Source of the DNA: Topomyia yanbarensis
Taxonomy: Eukaryota > Arthropoda > Insecta > Diptera > Culicidae
Assembly (NCBI RefSeq): GCF_030247195.1
Contig: NC_080672.1
Coordinates: 374,332,166-374,396,165 of the forward strand
Direction: 5' to 3'
Length of the DNA: 64,000 nucleotides
Shown here piece by piece: positions 46,361-56,176 of this stretch (positions are counted from its first letter, which is position 1; every line of letters starts with the position of its first letter). The notes below the pieces were generated by a model. That model was not told the origin of the DNA and did no database searches. It saw only the letters and a program-made list of their open reading frames with translations. Both the position numbers and the translations under genes were made by a program.

Positions 46361-46757
46361 CGTCAAGTCACCAGTCGCCGTGCGTTTAAGCAGATTTGAC
46401 GTGACTTCAAGCCCTATTTTTTATCAAAATGATAATCGCTCCCATAGTCACCGTGAAAATATTTTCATAATACGTCACAATTTAGAAATAATATAAAACT
46501 ATTAGCAACAAAACGAGAATTAGGAGTTTAGGACATTTGTTTGTCATAGTCACCAGTCACCGTTCTATGCACCATTAACTGTACATGAAGGGATCCATCA
46601 ACCGTGTATTTAAAATTTATATTCAACTTCATTTAGAATGTTTCAATAAAACGATAAAATGATAGGATTTGTGGTTTTTAGGGAACTAGTTCCATAAATT
46701 TCGTGGTTTTGAATCTGCACGGTGAATGGAGCACGCACGACGACTGGCGACTTGACG
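46361..46757. mobile_element. MITE, 397 bp, 24-bp inverted ends
   Basis: The left end CGTCAAGTCACCAGTCGCCG (then TGCG) is matched by the complement of the right end CGTCAAGTCGCCAGTCGTCG (then TGCG), two mismatches in 24. The related locus near 25180 has no insert. CACCAGTCACCG-like words recur inside. The target duplication is ambiguous, so the superfamily is open. Confidence 0.85.
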
Positions 46758-47199
46758 GTACTTGTAATTCACAAACGGATTGATTTGAAAAATATGAAAT
46801 ACTTTCCTTGATTTATAACATAGCGAGCTATCATAGCTCTGTACAACGTGTCACTCGGTAGTTTTCGACCCAATAAATATATCGTAGAGAAGGAATAGCG
46901 AAATTCTAGGCAATACTCCACCGTCCGGTTGTGTGGAGTTCAAATTGCTTTTGTTTAAAAAACATAGGATACTCTCGGTAGCCGGCTACCTAGAGTTTAA
47001 AAAGAACCAAAAACATCTTTTCTTTTTCGAGTGATCGTGTACTCGAAAATTAACTAAACTACGACAGTCTATCTTCTGACCTCGCACAAAGCAGAAGCAA
47101 AAAAATCGCTACGCTATAGCAGGCTATAGGCACCAGTGAATCAAGCCAGCTTTTGTTCTATATCAGTGAACAAACAAATTGTATCGTTGCTCCCGGCTG

Positions 47200-48290
47200 C
47201 GGAGTGAAATGAGTTTGACAAAAGAAACAAAAGTGCCCGTGCTACAAGATAACACGATTTAGATCGACTTTAATAAAATTCGTGTTAGACCCACAGTTCA
47301 GGAAGTAAAACAATTGGTGAAAATGAAAATGGAGCTTAATCTCGCTGAAGTTACGTACATTCAGCTACATCACGTAAAAAACTGTGTTTTGATCACGTTT
47401 AGAAGCTTAGCACAGGCCGAAAACTTCATTGCAAAAAACAACATGCAACACGAGGTCAAATTTAATAACACCAGAATCAAGATCCCCGTGTATATGGAAA
47501 ACGACATGGTGGACGTGCGTATCCATGATTTGGCCCCGCGCACTAGGGAAGATTACATCAAACGAATTATGTCGCAATATGGAGAAGTAGAATCTATTAC
47601 GAATGACACATGGAGAAATTTTTTCACCGGCATTCCCAACGGCGTTCGTATTGTGAGGATGCGAGGGACTATTCTTACATGACTAACGAATACAAATCAT
47701 CGAAGGATGGCGTGACCTATAAGCAAACAACGCTAATCACATATCCCGGGCAGACCTCAACATGCCAATTCTGTAACTATACAGTCCACAACGGAAAAAC
47801 ATGCGCCGTAGCAACTAGTCAAAACTCATTTAATACAGCATACTCTAACAAGCAGCCACCGACGTCTTCAGATAAACCAAAAACAACGATCCAATTAACC
47901 AACAATGTAGGTACAACGACCACGACAACCGCTCTCAAACCAACAACTAGCATCGATAAAGAAGCAAATATCGATGAAGACGGATTTATAACAGAGACCC
48001 GTAAGAACAAGAAACAAATAAGAACCTCTGATCGTGAACAGCAAGAAAGCAGTACCGATGATGACATGGACGGAAACGATAACGCGAGAGAAGGCAGACT
48101 GAATGACCCCCAAGCGGCTTCACCGCCAAGGAAAAGGATCTTAACACGCAGCAGCAAACTGCGTCAAAAAGATCTGGTAGACCGACATTCTTAGAATTTA
48201 TTTTTTTAATTTTACTTTGTAAAAAAAATTAAAAGACCCACGGCTCAGTTGTGCTAACGCATTGAGCCGTTACAAATAGAACTTTAGATT
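47200..48290 (+). pseudogene. Jockey-like LINE ORF1 (gag-like) relic
   Basis: The translation carries an RRM-like region before position 47680 (VYMENDMVDVRIHDLAPRTR, then GVRIVRMRG), followed, one frame over, by TYPGQTSTCQFCNYTVHNGK with a single CCHC knuckle (C-x2-C-x4-H-x4-C). The C-terminal tail is Thr/Lys/Asp-rich. This layout is that of mosquito Jockey-type ORF1 nucleic-acid chaperones. A stop near 47260 and a frameshift near 47640-47690 break it, and no ORF2 follows. The post-ORF segment (CACGGCTCAGTTGTGCTAAC) is shared with 7030-7560. Confidence 0.8.
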
Positions 48291-48560
48291 AAACAAAAAA
48301 AAAATCTAAAATACTATCTAATAAACCATGCTTTACAGGTCGCATCGCTTGCTTTGAGCGAATCCTAGACCTTATATACCCTTCCAAACCACCAACTCAG
48401 CGACACCTCTGGAAGAGTCTGATGAGTCGTCTACCTTCCGTTAAGTAGGTGGAGCATCAACACTTCCCGTCTACCTTATCCTTTATCCTTCCCCGTGAAT
48501 GATGGGGATGGGGGCGGCCGGCAATTATGGCTATCATGCTGTTGAGATTTTAATATGGGT

Positions 48561-50056
48561 CGGATTGGTATGAATTCCTACTTACCGCTTCCTAAGCAAC
48601 TCTTATTAGATAATCAGCAGTCAAACATGATGAAGTCAGTGTGCAATCCGCCAAAATCATCGTCACAGCGCAACGCAACGCAAAATGGGCACCAACGAGA
48701 AATATCAAATTTTAATGACTTTTTAAACATGTTCTTGATTTTGGTGCAAAGGTGCCCAGGCCTGTTATAACCCGGTTTCAGGAAAACGCTATTTTCATTT
48801 CAGTTTTTCAAAATGTTGCTACTGGTCGTATTGATGTTCTTTTTTCCCAATGTGAAGCCTTTGAGTAAGGTAAACCTTTCCAAGGTGCAACTTTGTAAAA
48901 AAGAATATTTTTAGTGAAGGTCAGATTTTGTCAGATTACTAAATTTAACAAAAGGTTGAAACATGAATAAATTATTGACAACTTTTGATAAGGAATGTAG
49001 TAAAAATCGAATGGAAATCTCAAGCAACGAGCCAAATCCGTGTAAAACCTTTCATGACTACATTTTTACGAAAAAAATTCTCAAAAAATTGGACGAAATG
49101 CTACGCATGAGGACACAATACCTAACTTAAATGTTTCGTTTTCTCATCAGTAACTAGCACCAACTTAGGTTAGGTGATAAAATTTTTGCATAGTTATAGG
49201 CGTTTGGCTCGTCATCAGCAAGCCAAAGCTACCGCTATCCGAGACATCACTCGGTACAAACCAGTTGTTTGGGACGTGTAACCTTTCAGATTCTGGCGCC
49301 AATTTATTGCTAGTTTGGACTTATGATCTAAAGGGCCCCTAGTTGGTGCACTAAATGATATAGATTTTTTTAAAGCTTGTCTAAGATGACGGTTTTGAAG
49401 TTAAGTTTAAAAAATCTTTCGATGTTAAACGTTTGTGGACAAACAACAAACTCGCTTCCAACTACATCGGATTTGGGCAATTTGTAACATGTAGAGCAAA
49501 CAGGGGCAGCCACAAAAGATAACCTGAATAGTGGTCGCAGCGGCAAAGTTATCCCTAACCAAAAAAAAAATTAATAATCCTAAGATGTTTATTGATCAAT
49601 ACCGGCACCGGCCAAAACCCAAACGAAAATCGTAACAGGAATGGGAAGGATTGTTAGTCCGATAATTCACAGCTTGAAAAAAACTCTCAAATTTCTATTG
49701 AAGTGGATGTAATAAAAAGCATCGGAACCGGCAACCATGGCTCACTGAGTACGCCTCTTTGCCAACAGAGTCATACCGAGAAATAGTTGCTAAGTCGAAA
49801 ATGGTATACATCAACTTTACCTGAGCAAACTAGCTAGCACAGTTCACCGAGCTGCGATATGTAATTTCACAGAATAAGCATGTAAAATTCTATGGATAGA
49901 CTAAATAAAACGACGCGATTTTGTTTACGTCAGCAGTTACACTACTATTTTTAAATGTGCTGTTTGTGCTAGAGGCCGTGTTTGTTGCTGCGCACTCCAA
50001 TTGTCGTCGCTGTCGTGCTATCTTATGACAAAAGCCATTTTACTGGTCTAAAAATC
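48561..50056. other. Unassigned region
   Basis: Around 49590-49640 the minus strand resembles 24490-24540 (GCCGGTGCCGGTATTGATCA), another fragment of the retroposon cluster. AACTAGCACCAACTTAGG near 49151 recurs in variant form near 58145 and 63880. No gene. Confidence 0.4.
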
Positions 50057-50069
50057 TCTACAAAGTGGA

Positions 50070-50366
50070 CTGGTGGTATCCAACGGGGAAAAACGATCGG
50101 AAATGGTGAGTGAAGCTAAGCAATCATGTGAAAAAAATTCCACCCCAGAGGCGAGACTCGAACTCGCAACCTTTGAGACTCCGGCCCAATGCACTAACCC
50201 TTATGCTATCCCTGGGTATGGCGACATCCCAGAAAGAACATATGATTATCCCACTGGCGACGGTGATCGTACCCTGCCTGCATTTCCGATCGTTTTTCCC
50301 CCATACCACCAGACCCAAATAAGGTATTGGCACTTAAGTCAAATGACAAAAAAATTGAATTATTAG
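50070..50366 (-). mobile_element. tRNA-derived SINE-like element with 13-bp target duplication
   Basis: TCTACAAAGTGGA flanks the insert (50057-50069 and 50367-50379). On the minus strand 50146-50217 is tRNA-like: acceptor-type CCCAGGG/CTCTGGG, a D-arm-like AGCATAAGGGTTAGTGC, and a T-arm GCGAGTTCGAGTCTCGC with a canonical box B. Around it lie inverted copies of GGGGAAAAACGATCGGAAAT. Open frames on both strands here are shadows. The anticodon arm is poor, so this is not a functional tRNA. Confidence 0.7.
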
Positions 50367-50379
50367 TCTACAAAGTGGA

Positions 50380-50761
50380 GTTTTCTGAATTTTGAAATTC
50401 TGCTTGGTTATACTGAGATAGAGAAACGTGACGAGAAATTGAGTTTTTTACTTCAAATCACTGTATTTTGGAATTAGCTCAAGTTATACAGAAGTTTTGG
50501 GTGTTTTTGTGTGTAAAAATGTGTGTAAGAAAAATGCAGTTTTAGTTAAAAACTGGAAATATTGCATATTTGGAAACACTGCAGCCAAAGATTACTAATT
50601 TTCTAGATTCCTTGACCAATTTCCTTCAAAATGAATCTCACCGAATGTTTCTACACCAAATCAAGCCAAAGATATAAATAAAAGTTAATAACTGATACTT
50701 TATTTCTATAGAAAATTTTTCATTTACAATTATGACACGTCATACAAGTTTTGTCATCATC
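50380..50761. other. Unassigned AT-rich flank of the I-clade element
   Basis: No gene or repeat recognised. The last bases are the left target duplicate of the neighbouring retrotransposon. Confidence 0.4.
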
Positions 50762-50774
50762 AATACACACTTAT
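50762..50774. repeat. Target duplication of the I-clade element, 3' side
   Basis: AATACACACTTAT is identical to 56164-56176 at the other end. It directly abuts the poly-T run that represents the element's poly-A tail. Confidence 0.9.
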
Positions 50775-51097
50775 TTTTTTTTTTTTCCATACGTTTATTT
50801 GACACGGCATTTGCAAAAGCTTTTTACGCCAGTTTCTTTTTTTTACATAGCACGTTACAAAAATCCTTAAGACTAATTTTAACTATACTAGTACTTTGTC
50901 TAAAACTAACACTGAAATCACTTTATTGTTTGCTTTTTTCCTTACATTGTTGTATTTCATAATGATCTAGTATTTTCGGGTGTATTTATTTACTTTTTTT
51001 TTTTCTGTTATTGTCTAAATTTAAAAACTAAATATTCTAGGACACTTTAATTGGTGAATGATTAACCTTGGATGAGAGTATGAGGAGATGAATTTAA

Positions 51098-53641
51098 TTA
51101 AATTTTGACAGGCGCTGTTTTTAGAAAATGATAGATAAGTTCCATGTATAGAGGATCGCGATACGCCAGGATGTCTCTAACAGGAACATGGATTGGTCTT
51201 CCTCGGACTTGTAAAGAATCTACTAATTGTGATCTGGCTTCACGATATTCAGTGCAGGACCAAACAACATGCTCAATGTCGTGGTAACCTTCTCCACAAG
51301 CACAATGATTACCCTCAGCGAGCCCAATACGGCGGAGATGCGCATCTAAAGTATAATGATTGGACATGAGCCTAGACATCACACGGATGAAGTCCCGACT
51401 TACATCCAATCCTTTGAACCATGCCTTCGTTGATACTTTAGGGATAATTGAGTGTAGCCATCGTCCCATATCTCCATTGTCCCAAGATGTTTGCCAACTA
51501 GCAAGTGTCCTCTGTCGAGAAGCGCTATAAAATCCATTGTAAGCGATGGGTCTTTCATATATTTCACCATCTAGTGCACCAATCTTGGCTAAATTATCAG
51601 CTTTCTCATTGCCCGCAATAGAGCAATGGGCGGGGAGCCACACTAGGGTAAATTTATAACATTTTCTTGTCAGGTTACTCAGAGATTCTCGTATCTTCCC
51701 CAAAAAGAATGGATCGTGATTATCAATCCTCTTTGAGCGTAGAGCTGCAATTGTGCTGAGACTATCAGTGAGGATAAAGTAATGGTTCGGGGGTAAAGTA
51801 TTAATTATTTGAAAACTATAGTGAACTGCTGCTAGTTCCGCTATATAAACAGAGGCGGGTTCTGCAAGTTTGAGAGAAATTGAAAAATTATTGTTGAAAA
51901 TACCGAAACCAGTGGCCTCACTGATTCGTGACCCATCAGTGTAAAACATTTTAAGGCAGTCTATGTGTTGATATTTACTTGTGAATATTTTAGGGATCTC
52001 CCGCGAGCGTAGATGATCCGGAATTCCACGAATCTCTGCTTGCATGGACGTGTCGAAGAATAAAGTGGATTCAGGAATATCTAGTATATTGACGTATGTG
52101 TGAACATACCTAGCAGGCGTTATTTCTTGTGACATGTGATTGAAATACACTGTCATGAATCTGGTTTGGGGTTGAAGCTCGACAAGTCTTTCAAAATTTT
52201 CAATTACCAGTGGGTTCATAACCTCACATCGAATAAGTAAACGAGAAGAGAGATCCCAGAATCGGTCTTTTAAAGGAAGAACTCCCGCTAGTACTTCAAG
52301 ACTCATTGTATGGGTCGACTGCATGCAACCTAAGGCAATTCGTAAACAGCGATACTGTATCCGTTCCAGTTTAATAATGTGAGTGTTCGCAGCTGAACGG
52401 AAACAGATGCACCCATATTCCATTACTGAAAGTATTGTTGTTTGATACAATCTTATCATGTCACTTGGATGAGAACCCCACCATGATCCAGTTATTGTTC
52501 GCAGAAAATTTATCCTTTGTTGGCATTTCGTTATTAGATACCTAATGTGGCCTCCCCATGTGCCTTTAGAATCGAACCAAATTCCAAGGTATTTAAAAGT
52601 CAGGACTTGGGCTATCGTTCTACCAACCAACTGAAGCTGAAGCTGAGCTGGATCACGCTTCCTTGAGAAAACGACCAACTCTGTTTTCTCCGTAGAGAAA
52701 TCGATGCCCAGCTTTAAAGCCCAAATTGATAAATTATCCAAGCTATCTTGCAATGGTTGTTGTAAATTTATAGCTTTTGGTCCTGTGGCAGAAACCACCC
52801 CATCATCTGCAAGTTGTCTTAAAGTGCATGGGCTGACAATACAATTATCAATGTCATTCACGTAAAAATTATAGAGAAGGGGGCTTAGACAAGAGCCTTG
52901 TGGGAGGCCCATGTAACTTATTCTGAGTGTCGCCAAATCGCCATATGAAAAATGCATGTGCTTTTCTGACAATAAATTGTATAAATAATTATTTAATACC
53001 GGTGAAAGACCACATTGATGTAGCTTCTCCGAGAGAACATCAATGGAGACTGAGTCGAATGCTCCTTTTATGTCTAAGAACACAGACGCCATTTGTTCTT
53101 TTTTTGCGTAAGTGAGTTGGATTTCTGACGAAAGTAGCGCCAGACAATCATTCGTTCCCTTTCCCCTCCGAAAACCAAACTGGGTATCTGATAGCAAGCC
53201 GTTCGCCTCAACCCAATTGTCGAGACGTCGTAGGATAATTTTTTCCAACAATTTCCTAATACAGGATAGCATTGCAATCGGTCGATACGAGTTATGATCG
53301 GAGGCTGGCTTTCCCGGTTTTGGAATAGCGATAACTCTCACTTGTCTCCAGTCGTGCGGCACAATGTTCTGCTCAAGAAGCTTATTGAATAAATTCAACA
53401 AGCGTCTTTTTGCTAGGTCAGGCAGATTCTTCACCAAGTTGAATTTAATTCTGTCTAGTCCCGGAGCATTATTGTTGCATGAGAGGAGTGCAATTGAGAA
53501 TTCCATCATTGTCAAAGGCGAATCTATGAAATCGTTACTTGTGGGAGCATCGCGAGTGATTTTCTGCGCAGGAGCAGAATCTGGACAAATTTTCTTGGCA
53601 AAATTAAATATCCAAACGATTCGAAAAATCTTCGCTTTCAT
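51098..53641 (-). CDS. I-clade ORF2, reverse transcriptase and RNase H part
   Basis: 847 codons. The RT copies the element RNA at the nicked target, and RNase H removes RNA from hybrids. Visible blocks: IPKPGKPASDHNSYRPIAML (about 106-124), FLDIKGAFDSV with catalytic D190, MGLPQGSCLSPLLYNFYVND (244-263) and QLADDGVVS with D279/D280. In the last block the usual aromatic before ADD is Leu, which also occurs in this clade. RNase H carries FYTDGS (D569), AELAA (E602), LTDSLS (D626) and NEKADNLA (D682), so all four acidic residues are present. A C-terminal CAC...H...H...C cluster precedes the stop. The first ATG is not the true start; this is the continuation of the endonuclease frame after a frameshift. 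Confidence 0.95.
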   Translation of the reverse strand: MKAKIFRIVWIFNFAKKICPDSAPAQKITRDAPTSNDFIDSPLTMMEFSIALLSCNNNAPGLDRIKFNLVKNLPDLAKRRLLNLFNKLLEQNIVPHDWRQVRVIAIPKPGKPASDHNSYRPIAMLSCIRKLLEKIILRRLDNWVEANGLLSDTQFGFRRGKGTNDCLALLSSEIQLTYAKKEQMASVFLDIKGAFDSVSIDVLSEKLHQCGLSPVLNNYLYNLLSEKHMHFSYGDLATLRISYMGLPQGSCLSPLLYNFYVNDIDNCIVSPCTLRQLADDGVVSATGPKAINLQQPLQDSLDNLSIWALKLGIDFSTEKTELVVFSRKRDPAQLQLQLVGRTIAQVLTFKYLGIWFDSKGTWGGHIRYLITKCQQRINFLRTITGSWWGSHPSDMIRLYQTTILSVMEYGCICFRSAANTHIIKLERIQYRCLRIALGCMQSTHTMSLEVLAGVLPLKDRFWDLSSRLLIRCEVMNPLVIENFERLVELQPQTRFMTVYFNHMSQEITPARYVHTYVNILDIPESTLFFDTSMQAEIRGIPDHLRSREIPKIFTSKYQHIDCLKMFYTDGSRISEATGFGIFNNNFSISLKLAEPASVYIAELAAVHYSFQIINTLPPNHYFILTDSLSTIAALRSKRIDNHDPFFLGKIRESLSNLTRKCYKFTLVWLPAHCSIAGNEKADNLAKIGALDGEIYERPIAYNGFYSASRQRTLASWQTSWDNGDMGRWLHSIIPKVSTKAWFKGLDVSRDFIRVMSRLMSNHYTLDAHLRRIGLAEGNHCACGEGYHDIEHVVWSCTEYREARSQLVDSLQVRGRPIHVPVRDILAYRDPLYMELIYHFLKTAPVKI

Positions 53642-54830
53642 TAGTCACGTTTCGATTCCTCATTCTTCTGGCTGTGTTCCAAAGAGTACTCATTGATGTT
53701 TCTCTTGACAAGCCATCAACGAAGCGTCTCCAATAACTAGACTTTTTGGCACGACGTATACTGTCAAATTTGTTTTGCAAAATGAAATAATTTTCAAAGT
53801 TCTCACGTATACCCCCTTTCTGTTTCATAATTTCTTTGTAGGCAACTTGTTTAGCTTCATATGCATCAGCGCACTCTTTGTCCCACCAAGGATTAGGGGG
53901 GCGTCTATTTATTGTCATTCCAGGATTGCATTTCGTTTGGGCTTGTTCTGCTGCTTCAATAATTAAACCTGCTAAGAATTCATATTCTTCGGTAGGGGGT
54001 AGCTCTTCTGTCGAAGCAAGAGAAGTGGAAATTAATGTTTCGTATGTTTTCCAATCAATATTTCGTGTTAAGTCATAAGGAACATTGATTGAATTCGTAA
54101 GGCCTAATTCACTGTTAATTGAAACAAAGATTGGCAAATGATCGCTACCGTGAGGATCAGGTACAACCTTCCACGTGCAATCTAACCGAAGTGATGTCGA
54201 GCACAGAGATAGATCTAATGCACTTGGACGTGCAGGAGGTCTGGGGATGCGGGTTGTTTCGCCAGTATTTAAAACTGTCATATTAAATTCGTCACAAACA
54301 TTGTATATCAAAGAGGATCGATTATCATTGTAGAGGGAACCCCACAATACTCCGTGCGAGTTGAAGTCTCCCAGTATCAGACGCGGAGCAGCCATGGATT
54401 CCACTACCTCAAAAATTTGATGTTGTCCAATTTGAACTTTGGGAGGTATATATATAGAAGCGATAGACATGTCTTTGCCTTTAATGTTCGTTTGGACAGC
54501 TACAGCCTCAATGCCCGCAAACAAGGGGATGTTAATTCTATAGAAAGAATAGCACTTTTTAATTCCTAGAAGCACTCCTCCATACGGGGTGTCTCGGTCT
54601 AGGCGAATAATGTTGAAATCATTTAAGTTGAAATTAATGTTTGAGGTAAGCCATGTTTCACATAGAGCAAAAGCATCGCATTTTAAATTATGCAGTAAAA
54701 TTTTTAAGGAATCAATTTTAGGTATGATACTTCTGCAATTCCACTGTAAAACAGTGATGGAATCTTTCATTGGAGGAGGTGAATTACCCATTGAAAGATA
54801 CAATCGCTGCAAGGATGGGCCATTGAGCAA
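53604..54830 (-). CDS. I-clade ORF2, apurinic-like endonuclease part
   Basis: 408 codons. The endonuclease nicks the genomic target to prime reverse transcription. Catalytic residues of the exonuclease III-like fold are in place: QWN (N31), ETW (E58), LGDFNSH (D155, N157), ALDL (D206) and GSDHLP (D230, H231). The frame overlaps ORF1 by 47 bp, so ORF2 is probably translated by reinitiation or a downstream start such as Met14. It ends early at NRLDI because of a one-base excess in an A run (53614-53616 on the plus strand). The RT frame picks up exactly there. Confidence 0.93.
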   Translation of the reverse strand: MLNGPSLQRLYLSMGNSPPPMKDSITVLQWNCRSIIPKIDSLKILLHNLKCDAFALCETWLTSNINFNLNDFNIIRLDRDTPYGGVLLGIKKCYSFYRINIPLFAGIEAVAVQTNIKGKDMSIASIYIPPKVQIGQHQIFEVVESMAAPRLILGDFNSHGVLWGSLYNDNRSSLIYNVCDEFNMTVLNTGETTRIPRPPARPSALDLSLCSTSLRLDCTWKVVPDPHGSDHLPIFVSINSELGLTNSINVPYDLTRNIDWKTYETLISTSLASTEELPPTEEYEFLAGLIIEAAEQAQTKCNPGMTINRRPPNPWWDKECADAYEAKQVAYKEIMKQKGGIRENFENYFILQNKFDSIRRAKKSSYWRRFVDGLSRETSMSTLWNTARRMRNRNVTNESEDFSNRLDI

Positions 54831-56109
54831 TCAGCTGCTCTAAAAATGTTCTAATTGTTGGGAGGAAAGCTGAAAGTATACTCTTTAGTGGTTCAGAAAT
54901 ATTGAATGCTTTAAAAATCCAATCAACAATTTCAGAAAATTTCAATAATCCTACCCCCGGCTGAGGCTCAGAGGAAGTCGAAATTTTATTATTTCCAGTA
55001 ATGGTGTTCTGTTTGGATTGTACGTTCCCAAAACCGGGTGGAATTGATTTCGGTTTTGAATCGGAATTTTTCGGTTTTGGGCGCAGTTTATCTACTGGTG
55101 GAGAAATTTTAAGGCCCTTTCTTGGCAGCTTGGGAAAAGAAGACTGTTTTCTTTTTCTGGAATTTCCGGGTAAAACAAATGATGTACCTTCACACGCTCC
55201 GTCAGAGTCAGACTGTTCCGAAAATAGAGATGTGTAAGTGTTTTCTAAGAAAATGGGTTTAGGGGTAGCATTTTTCAACATTTCTGCATAGGAGCGCTTA
55301 GACCTCTCCTTCAAGGATCGTTTAATTTTATCCTCACGCAATTTATAAATGGGGCATGCAGGGAGCTCATGTGAGTTTTCTCCGCACATTAAACATTTTT
55401 CTGAATTTTCATTGCATGTATCCTCTTGATGAGAACCCCCACATTTGCCACACCGTGCCTTATTGGAACAGTAAGTGGCTGTGTGGCCAAGCTGTTTGCA
55501 ATTAAGGCAATTCATTACACGAGGAATAAAAAGGCGAACAGGGAGACGAATCTTATCGATAATGACATAGTTGGGCAGCGCAGACCCAGCGAAAGTCACT
55601 CGAAATGAGTCAGACAGTCGATAAACTTTTTTATCTCCTTCGTGTGATACTGAATGCAATTGCTTGCATTCAAGTATTTTTACGTCTTTAAGTATGGTGT
55701 CTTTGAAACAACCAACCCCATGCTTAATTATGTCATCAACAGTCAAACTCGATTCTGTGATGACCCCATCAATTTCAATTTCCTTTGAAGGAATATACGC
55801 TCTATACTCACGCGTAAAAAGCTCGCAAGAAGCAATTGCATTGGCTTGTTTGAGACTACCAACGACAATGCGTATTTTATCTTTATTGACTTTGACGATC
55901 TCTTTTACATCCGAGAATCGCGAAGTCAAATCTTTAGAAATTTGAATAATATTTAGCGCCTTTACTTTACGCCTAATAAATACAATCCATGGTCCCGTTG
56001 ACGACTCTGGGTAAATTTTAATTCTAGTCGGATTTACATTTTCAGCAGAAGGCTTAGGGGGAGAGTCTGTTACTCGTTCTCCCATCTCTTCATCCATTTT
56101 ACCTAGCAA
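54784..56109 (-). CDS. I-clade ORF1, CCHC gag-like RNA-binding protein
   Basis: 441 codons. ORF1 proteins of this clade coat the element RNA and form the particle that carries it to the nucleus. The N-terminal half (about 35-190) looks like an RRM-type fold (WIVFIRRK, IRIVVGS, FRVTFAG). Three zinc knuckles follow: C201-C214 (CLNCKQLGHTATYC), C220-C232 and C239-C252. A basic, Ser/Pro-rich linker and a hydrophobic C-terminal helix (LKSILSAFLPTIRTFLEQLI) come last. No frame defect is seen. The start at 56109 lies 54 bp from the element's 5' end; Met5 is an alternative. Confidence 0.93.
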   Translation of the reverse strand: MLGKMDEEMGERVTDSPPKPSAENVNPTRIKIYPESSTGPWIVFIRRKVKALNIIQISKDLTSRFSDVKEIVKVNKDKIRIVVGSLKQANAIASCELFTREYRAYIPSKEIEIDGVITESSLTVDDIIKHGVGCFKDTILKDVKILECKQLHSVSHEGDKKVYRLSDSFRVTFAGSALPNYVIIDKIRLPVRLFIPRVMNCLNCKQLGHTATYCSNKARCGKCGGSHQEDTCNENSEKCLMCGENSHELPACPIYKLREDKIKRSLKERSKRSYAEMLKNATPKPIFLENTYTSLFSEQSDSDGACEGTSFVLPGNSRKRKQSSFPKLPRKGLKISPPVDKLRPKPKNSDSKPKSIPPGFGNVQSKQNTITGNNKISTSSEPQPGVGLLKFSEIVDWIFKAFNISEPLKSILSAFLPTIRTFLEQLIAQWPILAAIVSFNG

Positions 56110-56163
56110 GAAAAACTATCACAAAAAGGAATGAAAAATATACCTGTTATACCTGTAGAACAT

Positions 56164-56176
56164 AATACACACTTAT
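56164..56176. repeat. Target duplication of the I-clade element, 5' side
   Basis: AATACACACTTAT, identical to 50762-50774. Confidence 0.9.

Larger units (their letters stand above)
46335..48560 (+). mobile_element. Second copy of the 25-kb retroposon, twice interrupted
   Basis: 46335-46360, 46760-47085 and 48325-48560 match 25165-25680 and onward in order: GTTCGATATTATCGTTCGTA, ATATATCGTAGAGAAGGAAT, GATCGTGTACTCGAAA, GGTCGCATCGCTTGCTTT and GACACCTCTGGAAGAGTCTG. The copy at 25 kb is continuous where this one holds a MITE (46361-46757) and the Jockey-like ORF1 segment (about 47090-48320). Confidence 0.7.
50775..56163 (-). mobile_element. I-clade non-LTR retrotransposon, near full length
   Basis: A 5.39-kb unit on the minus strand with 5' UTR (54 bp), ORF1 (CCHC gag), ORF2 (endonuclease, RT, RNase H), a 3' UTR of about 320 bp and a terminal A run (T run at 50775-50786). 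It is bounded by identical 13-bp duplications. An RNase H domain after RT and three CCHC knuckles in ORF1 place it in the I group. The very short 5' UTR may mean slight 5' truncation. ORF2 is split by one frameshift; everything else appears intact, so the insertion is young. Confidence 0.95.

Noticed and set aside
50146..50217. Functional tRNA gene on the minus strand
   Set aside because: T-arm and acceptor pairing are good, but no convincing anticodon arm, and it sits in a mobile element with target duplicates.
50073..50366. 97-residue plus-strand frame and minus-strand counterparts
   Set aside because: These are shadows of the tRNA-derived SINE.
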